Shown here: positions 59,220-64,000 of the stretch, piece by piece | Layout of the letters: each line of letters opens with the position of its first letter | How positions within the stretch are numbered: position 1 is the first letter of the stretch | Assembly (NCBI RefSeq): GCF_022369515.1 | Contig: NZ_CP059724.1 | Coordinates: forward strand, 3,844,001-3,908,000 | Direction of reading: 5' to 3' | Source of the DNA: Paenibacillus sp. 19GGS1-52 | GTDB lineage: Bacteria > Bacillota > Bacilli > Paenibacillales > Paenibacillaceae | Length of the DNA stretch: 64,000 nucleotides | The notes under the pieces: model-generated | What the model was told of the DNA's origin: nothing | Databases searched by the model: none | What the model saw: only the letters and a program-made list of their open reading frames with translations | Position numbers and translations under genes: made by a program

Positions 59220-60413
59220 TTAGATCAGCACCGTTTGGGCTGTCAATATCTCATCGCTGTATTTCTTGCTGCCTTCCAGCATAACCTCCAGCTTAATAAG
59301 CTCCGAGCGGCTGGCCCAGCGTATCGGGGGTCCCCAAGTTCCGTAACCCGAGGAGACAATGACATGCAGCTTATCCTTGCGAAGATAGCCCCAATCCAGC
59401 TCAAACAGCCGCTTGGTGATCCAATGATTGGGAGCAATCTGCCCACGGTGCGTATGCCCGGAGAGCAGAATATCTACTCCCGCCTGTGCAGCGGCATCAA
59501 AGCCAGTCGGCTGATGATCCATCATAATCACCGGACGAGTAAGATCAAGGCCTTCCAACAAGGATACGACACTTTTTCTTCCCCCTGCTTCCATGGACTC
59601 TGCGGTTTTGTCCTTGCGACCCACAATATAGGTGCCAGCCACTTCCAGTACTTCATCCTGAAGGACTTTGATCCCAATGCTGCTCATTAGCTCGGTATAT
59701 TGACTAATTGATCCTCCATAATACTCATGATTGCCCAAGACAGCATAAACGCCATGCCGTGCCTTTAACTGTTTCATCTGATCACTCATATGATTGCGGA
59801 TAAAGGGCTCAATACTGTCATCTAATACATCACCGGCTAACAGGATCACATCTGGGTGCATGTTGTTGATTTCCTTGACCATTTTCCGAAGATGCCGATT
59901 GCCGACGATATTTCCCAAATGTAGATCCGAAGCTACCGCGATGGTCAGCGGAGTGCTAGTTCCAATCGACTTGTCGATGGGTATTGGATGAGTGCGCACG
60001 ATCGTGCTCCAGGCATTTCGCGAACCCCAAATGAGGAATACAGCCAGCATTAGCAGCAATGTAACACCCGCTTCGGAGGTGAACTCAGTTAGGCTATAAC
60101 CCATTAGTCTCAGCACCCAGTGCAACAAGTCTGTCAATGGCAGAAAGATTATAGCAAACTCCATACAAGCCAAATAGTAAGAACCGATGACTTTGAAGAA
60201 TCGGGCTAACGGCTTCACTGACTGTGGCCAAGGAATCATGGCGATCATATATGCAAAAGCCACAATCAAGAATACCGGCCAGAATACAGCGGCGGGTGTA
60301 CCCGGCATCCAATCCTGAACCAAATACCAAGTGTGAAGACCAATGTAAAAGTTAACAAGGACCAAAACGAGCAGCATAATGGTCGCTGAAGCTATCATTC
60401 GAAGTTTTTTCAT
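59220..60413 (-). CDS. membrane metallophosphoesterase (YkuE-like)
   Basis: A 397-aa protein. Four N-terminal membrane helices (~5-140), then a calcineurin-like phosphoesterase domain with V-A-S-D-L-H-L-G (~158-165), L-L-A-G-D-V-L-D-D (~190), A-V-L-G-N-H-E-Y-Y-G-G (~222-232) and L-L-S-G-H-T-H-R-G-Q (~307), all metal ligands intact. B. subtilis YkuE is a Tat-exported, wall-associated member; this one uses membrane helices. ATG 60413 is preceded by GGGGGAGAAACC and preferred over ATG 60446. Confidence 0.9.
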   Translation of the reverse strand: MKKLRMIASATIMLLVLVLVNFYIGLHTWYLVQDWMPGTPAAVFWPVFLIVAFAYMIAMIPWPQSVKPLARFFKVIGSYYLACMEFAIIFLPLTDLLHWVLRLMGYSLTEFTSEAGVTLLLMLAVFLIWGSRNAWSTIVRTHPIPIDKSIGTSTPLTIAVASDLHLGNIVGNRHLRKMVKEINNMHPDVILLAGDVLDDSIEPFIRNHMSDQMKQLKARHGVYAVLGNHEYYGGSISQYTELMSSIGIKVLQDEVLEVAGTYIVGRKDKTAESMEAGGRKSVVSLLEGLDLTRPVIMMDHQPTGFDAAAQAGVDILLSGHTHRGQIAPNHWITKRLFELDWGYLRKDKLHVIVSSGYGTWGPPIRWASRSELIKLEVMLEGSKKYSDEILTAQTVLI

Positions 60414-60530
60414 GGTTTCTCCCCCTTTGCCAAGACGATTTATCAACGTACTCTATTTCAAATCATAACACAAACCATTAGCACAGTATAAATTGCAGTA
60501 ACGAGACGGATTAAATCACTACAAAACATA

Positions 60531-60562
60531 AAGAAATCACTCTTTCAAAAGAGTGATTTCTT
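60531..60562 (-). terminator. terminator of the secreted repeat protein
   Basis: A perfect 15-bp stem, AAGAAATCACTCTTT (60531-60545) with its complement at 60548-60562 and a 2-base loop, 34 bases past the stop; the stem itself ends TTTCTT. Confidence 0.8.
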
Positions 60563-60596
60563 GGAATATCCTGGACCCTATTCACCAAGGAAACTG

Positions 60597-61457
60597 TTAA
60601 TTGGTAATGGTTGCGCCGGATGTTCCATCCACTGCAGCTCTACCATCCGACCCCTTTTTTCCATGATCGCCTTGGTGACCTGATCCACCCTTGCCTGCAC
60701 CCGCTTCTTTACCAGTAAAGGTGCCGTTCACGAATGCTGCGGCTTTTGTGGAGATTGTTGCTTTTTGCTCATCATATTTTGCTTGAGTAAGCGTGCCGTC
60801 AGCCAGCTTCTTATCCAGTTCAGCCGTCAAAGTAGCTGTAACCTGATCAATCACGGTTTTCACGGTGATCCCTTTTTCGCTTGCCAGAGTAGCTAATGAT
60901 TTACCGGATCGCACTGCTGTTTCCAGCTCATCAGTCGTTACTCCTAATACCGTAGCCAGAGCACTGTCCTTCAGGATACCCACATGTCCGAAATCACCAG
61001 CGGGTTTGTTGCCTTTTTCACCTTTAGCCTCATTCTTCCCTGGGGAAGTTGCATTGATCTGCTCCGTTACTCTCGTAACAAGGGAAGCTTTCTGAGTATC
61101 ATATTGGGCTTGCTTTATTTTCCCATTAGCTAGTTGTTTATCCAGAGCTGTAGTTGCTGCTGTTACTTCAAGGTCAATTACCTTTTGTACATCTACGCTT
61201 TGCTCTGCGGCAATAGTTGCTAATGATTTTCCGGCTTTACGTTCTGTTTTGAGTTCATCTGCTGTTAGACCCAGCAAAGTTGCCAATTCAGTATTATCTA
61301 TCATGGAATGAAACTCGTTCATCCCTCCAGCATGTCCGGTATTCTTCTGCACTGTGGTTGCTGCGGCATTAACACTCCCTGAGCTAAGTACTCCACTGCC
61401 CGCCGTAACGGCAAGGGCTAATACACTGGCCACTAATAATCTTCTATTCATTCTCAT
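60597..61457 (-). CDS. secreted protein with two internal repeats
   Basis: A 286-aa exported protein. Signal peptide at ~1-32 (M-R-M-N-R-R-L-L-V-A-S-V-L-A-L-A-V-T, cleaving after S-V-N-A). Two ~80-residue homologous units follow: L-A-T-L-L-G-L-T-A-D-E-L-K-T...K-S-L-A-T-I-A-A and L-A-T-V-L-G-V-T-T-D-E-L-E-T...K-S-L-A-T-L-A-S. Each ends in a T-x-A-Q-Y-D-T-Q-K or T-Q-A-K-Y-D-E-Q-K helix. A Gly/Lys-rich tail contains H-Q-G-D-H-G-K-K-G. No enzymatic motif. It resembles secreted proteins of Paenibacillus with this repeat, of unknown role. ATG 61457 has AGGAGGAACAAGA; ATG 61511 is too far from any site. Confidence 0.82.
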   Translation of the reverse strand: MRMNRRLLVASVLALAVTAGSGVLSSGSVNAAATTVQKNTGHAGGMNEFHSMIDNTELATLLGLTADELKTERKAGKSLATIAAEQSVDVQKVIDLEVTAATTALDKQLANGKIKQAQYDTQKASLVTRVTEQINATSPGKNEAKGEKGNKPAGDFGHVGILKDSALATVLGVTTDELETAVRSGKSLATLASEKGITVKTVIDQVTATLTAELDKKLADGTLTQAKYDEQKATISTKAAAFVNGTFTGKEAGAGKGGSGHQGDHGKKGSDGRAAVDGTSGATITN

Positions 61458-61670
61458 TCTTGTTCCTCCTATAGTTTTGATAGCATACCATCCTTGAATT
61501 ACTTCGTACAAAACTTGCTAAGTTAGCAACTGTGTCTGTGTGTACAAGTTCATCGTATAGGAGTTGTCTGAAACCCCGCTGAGTTCCAGCTGAGAATTTC
61601 CTGAGTATTCCAGCGCAGAATGAAACAATGGGCTAGAGTAAAGGGCTGAACAAATTCAGCCCCTCCTCAT

Positions 61671-61706
61671 CAAACCGTACGTGAGGTTTTCCCTCATACG
61701 GCTTTC
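61671..61706 (-). ncRNA. group II intron domain V
   Basis: On the minus strand GAAAGCCGTATGAGG, a GAAA-type loop (GAAAA), then CCTCACGTACGGTTTG. The conserved AGC-type catalytic triad (AGCC), the two-base bulge (AC/CG step) and GNRA-like loop are as in known domain V stems. Confidence 0.85.
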
Positions 61707-61734
61707 CGATGTTCGTCATTCATGGGCATGCAGT

Positions 61735-63027
61735 TTACAATAGCGTTTTTAGTCCATACTGGACGGCAATATATCTAACCTCTGAGAGTGAACCCATCCA
61801 TCTTCTGCGTTGTCTTTTCTTGGCATACCACCGGGTTAATCGCTGCAAAATATACCAGTCCAACTTGGCTAATCTTTTTTGGCTGTAGTTCGTGTAGTAA
61901 TAATTTCTCCATCCTTGGATCTTTGGATTGAGCCATTTTACCTGTTCCGCAAACGATTTCGAGCGCATGCTCGGGGGTGCTAATCTTTCTTTGACCACCT
62001 CTCGAATGCGTTCCTCTGCCTTTTTCGTTAGCCACTGTTGGGTGGTGTAGTACACCTTACCTTGGGAGGTTTCTGCTTTGGTTTTTCGGTGATGCATCCC
62101 TAAGAAGTCGAATCCTTCGTCTCCCGTCCATAATCCAACAATGCGGGTTTTGGTCGGGTGTAGGGTTAACTCCAAACGCTCCATAATTTTGCGTATGAGC
62201 TCATACGCATGTTCCGCGTCCTTCTTGGTTTTGCATACCACTACAAAGTCGTCTGCATACCTTGTGAGCTCCCCTACTCCTTTTCCGTGTTTCTCCCACA
62301 GTTGGTCGAAGTAATTTAGATAGATATTCGCAAGGAGCGGTGAAATCACGCCTCCTTGCGGAGTCCCTAAATCCGAGCGTCTTACCGTTCCTTCTTCCAT
62401 AACTCCCGCTTGTAGCCACTTCCTCATTAATTTCAGTATCCTCCTGTCATTGATACGCATCTGCACCAATTTCATAAGCTTCTCTTGATTAATGTTGTCG
62501 AAGTAACCTTGGATATCGACGTCGACTACCCAATTCCCTTTACGGTTGCAGGCTTTACGAATACGTTCCAACGCCCCTTTAGCACTTCGTTTCGGGCGAA
62601 ACCCGAAGGATACTTCCTCAAAGTCAGCTTCAAAGATAGGCTCAATCACTAGTTTGGTTGCCATCTGTAGGACTCGATCCCGCACAGTGGGTATACCTAA
62701 TGGCCTTTGCTTGCCATCCTTCTTCGGGATATAGTGTCGCCGTACAGGTTGCGGATGGTAGTTGCCTTCTTTAAGCTCTCGCTCACATACCTTGAGAAAC
62801 GGTATTTCTCCTTGTTCCTCAATATCTGCTAGCGTCACGGCATCTACTCCTGCGGCCCCCTTATTGGCTTTCACTCGTTTCCACGCTTCGCACAGTACAT
62901 CCCACCGATAGATCTTGTCATACAATGCATGGAATTTACGCTTTTTGTTCGCCTTGGCCGCATGACCTAGCTTTTCTTGGAGTTGTTGAACTTTTTCCTT
63001 GGGTGTCGTTAGCCGGTTGGCATTCAC
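61735..63027 (-). CDS. ltrA: group II intron reverse transcriptase/maturase
   Basis: A 430-aa intron-encoded protein with reverse transcriptase (~45-320; motifs [29 protein letters not shown] and the catalytic Y-A-D-D-F-V-V) and maturase X domain (~330-430, [13 protein letters not shown]). No endonuclease (HNH) domain at the C-terminus. This lack is usual for class C/bacterial-D-type proteins. The frame is intact, so the intron may be active. GGAGGAGGTACGAGTGAGTGA precedes the ATG. Confidence 0.93.
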   Translation of the reverse strand: MNANRLTTPKEKVQQLQEKLGHAAKANKKRKFHALYDKIYRWDVLCEAWKRVKANKGAAGVDAVTLADIEEQGEIPFLKVCERELKEGNYHPQPVRRHYIPKKDGKQRPLGIPTVRDRVLQMATKLVIEPIFEADFEEVSFGFRPKRSAKGALERIRKACNRKGNWVVDVDIQGYFDNINQEKLMKLVQMRINDRRILKLMRKWLQAGVMEEGTVRRSDLGTPQGGVISPLLANIYLNYFDQLWEKHGKGVGELTRYADDFVVVCKTKKDAEHAYELIRKIMERLELTLHPTKTRIVGLWTGDEGFDFLGMHHRKTKAETSQGKVYYTTQQWLTKKAEERIREVVKERLAPPSMRSKSFAEQVKWLNPKIQGWRNYYYTNYSQKRLAKLDWYILQRLTRWYAKKRQRRRWMGSLSEVRYIAVQYGLKTLL

Positions 63028-63558
63028 TCACTCGTACCTCCTCCAAAAGCATAAACAAAGCAGGGCTCCTTCCCTCCCTAAGGTTATGTTGTCCTTAGGT
63101 TCTTCGGTACTATGAGCCCCTCGGACTCCCTTCCCACAGACGGTTCACTTCGTCTTTTGGGCTTATAGAGCGTCTCTTTACGGATTCCGAAAAAAAAATT
63201 CCGTGTGGGGGAGGGTCTCCCCAGTTCACTGCATTATCTTTCAACCCATGCCGTTCCCTCTACGCCGGAGGGTTCTTCACTGTTGTCCCAAGTTCTGCAC
63301 AGTTTCCTTGGCCTTCGTCTATGTTCGCGAGACTCGGCTCCCTCTTTTCCCCCTTGCAGGGCCTTTTTGACGACGCGGCAGGATTCACTTCATGTTGCGG
63401 CCTGGATTGTCGCTCGCCCTGTCTCAGACAGGTACTTTTGTCGATGCGCTTTTACACACAGATTTCGCCATGTGCAAGCATCCTAGCTACCAAGGTGGCT
63501 TGGCCCCTCCTTGGGTTGGACTTTCACCAACTAGATAATGCGTGCCTCTGGGCACGCC

Positions 63559-63587
63559 AAAAAAAAGAAAATGCCCTGCGGCATCTT
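63559..63587 (-). terminator. terminator of the bacteriohemerythrin gene
   Basis: On the minus strand GATGCC-GCA-GGGCAT is followed by TTTTCTTTTTTTT, 16 bases past the stop. The intron's 5' end follows it directly. Confidence 0.85.
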
Positions 63588-63602
63588 CGAATTATTATGT
63601 AT

Positions 63603-64000
63603 TTATACGGCTTTGTCACGCTTGGCAATACATTCACCAATCAGTTTGTCACATTTGTTAATGTGATTAAGCAGCCAATCTGTGAGTGTGCGGTTCAGCT
63701 TAATGGTGGAGAGAACGGATACTCCTTTGGTATTAAGAGTTTCCTCTAATTCAAGAACGGTCTGTACGAACTCAGCATGGATCTTCTGGTGCTCCGTCAA
63801 TTCCGGGAAATCAATATCCTTCATCAATTGTTCTTCGCTGCCAAAATGCTCTAAAGTGTACTCCTTCAGGAATTTCAGTGTTTCCCCAATCTTCTCTTTC
63901 CCCTGCTGTTTTGTGCAAGCTTCAAAAAACTCATTCAGCTTCGCTAACAGTTCTCTATGCTGGCAGTCAATCTTCTCTACACCAATGTCATACGAATCTT
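63603..64000 (-). CDS. bacteriohemerythrin, N-terminus outside window
   Basis: The C-terminal ~132 residues of a hemerythrin-like O2-binding diiron protein; the true start lies past base 64000. Ligand pattern: I-D-C-Q-H-R-E-L-L, then L-E-H-F-G-S-E-E-Q-L-M, then E-H-Q-K-I-H-A-E-F and the final D-W-L-L-N-H-I-N-K-C-D, the usual H...HxxxE...HxxxH...H-D set. Single-domain bacteriohemerythrins bind O2 and may store or deliver it or sense it. No associated chemoreceptor is visible. It ends at a terminator directly followed by a group II intron. Confidence 0.9.
   Translation of the reverse strand, partial: DSYDIGVEKIDCQHRELLAKLNEFFEACTKQQGKEKIGETLKFLKEYTLEHFGSEEQLMKDIDFPELTEHQKIHAEFVQTVLELEETLNTKGVSVLSTIKLNRTLTDWLLNHINKCDKLIGECIAKRDKAV

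Larger units (their letters stand above)
61638..63555 (-). mobile_element. group II intron (class C type), ~1.9 kb
   Basis: Read on the minus strand the element starts GTGCCC at 63555 and folds as a group II intron: T-T-G-G-T-G-A-A-A-G-T-C-C-A-A-C (EBS-bearing domain I) near 63510-63540, a ~500-base structured leader, a maturase gene, domain V at 61671-61706 and a DVI hairpin (GGGCTGAATTTGTTCAGCCC, 61643-61662) ending ~61638. It lies directly after the T-run of a transcription terminator, which is typical of class C introns. Exact 5' and 3' splice ends are estimates. Confidence 0.85.

Noticed and set aside
63205..63749. Plus-strand frames across the intron's 5' part
   Set aside because: They run through structured intron RNA and the hemerythrin terminator; no coding signal.

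Overview
The window looks like chromosome of a low-to-mid GC, spore-former-type Firmicute, most probably Paenibacillus. The evidence is strong AGGAGG-type ribosome sites, frequent GTG/TTG starts, NsrR next to flavohemoglobin, YxjG, YeeI-type YebC, HssRS/HrtAB and YeiH/CysL homologues, and two-component systems of Paenibacillus style. The assignment comes from protein resemblance only; no rRNA, tRNA, CRISPR array or replication origin was found.

Layout. 1-3.5 kb: a creatininase-family gene cut by the window edge, a DeoR-type regulator broken in a G run, an MFS efflux remnant beside its MarR regulator, and a polysaccharide deacetylase. 3.5-10 kb: aldo/keto reductase, secreted phosphoesterase, nsrR/hmp (nitric oxide detoxification), HD hydrolase, an unknown propeller-like protein and a Mop-type protein. 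10-21 kb: AlaX editing protein, YeeI-type YebC, a LysR + YxjG methionine unit, NAGPA-domain protein, a double-TPM membrane protein, an RCC1-repeat protein, aldo/keto reductase and cysK. 21-28 kb: the most interesting locus, a tightly coupled three-gene operon for a MukF-like kleisin, a MukE-like subunit and a 1.5-kb-residue SMC ATPase. It has the order of Wadjet jetA-jetB-jetC but no jetD nuclease gene beside it, and its ATPase motifs are non-standard.

28-37 kb: GNAT, HAD phosphatase, a membrane protein, TetR/oxidoreductase pair, a two-component system with a lipoprotein, an HhH-like unknown and msrA. 37-44 kb: an AraC-controlled operon of three Gfo/Idh/MocA dehydrogenases and one TIM-barrel isomerase, then a decayed hexuronate region (GntR remnant plus frameshifted SDR). 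44-49 kb: a zinc-ribbon/NDT-TIR-like unknown, YeiH with a divergent CysL-like regulator, and an HrtAB-like haem-efflux ABC transporter. 49-50.6 kb: a complete but frameshifted IS4-family element with 16-bp ends and a 7-bp target duplication, sitting directly upstream of a CHASE3 hybrid kinase + CheR pair. 54-60.5 kb: HssS/HssR-like system (probable partner of HrtAB 5 kb away), MerR/SDR, NmrA-like reductase, MarR and a metallophosphoesterase. 60.5-64 kb: a secreted protein with an internal duplication, a group II intron of class C type inserted just after a terminator, and a bacteriohemerythrin that runs off the window.

Common threads are stress detoxification (nitric oxide, haem, quinones/aldehydes, oxidised methionine), three copies of a ~60-90 bp palindromic repeat placed at gene ends, and several single-base losses that break genes. 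Two of those losses are in G runs, which may be real decay or assembly error.
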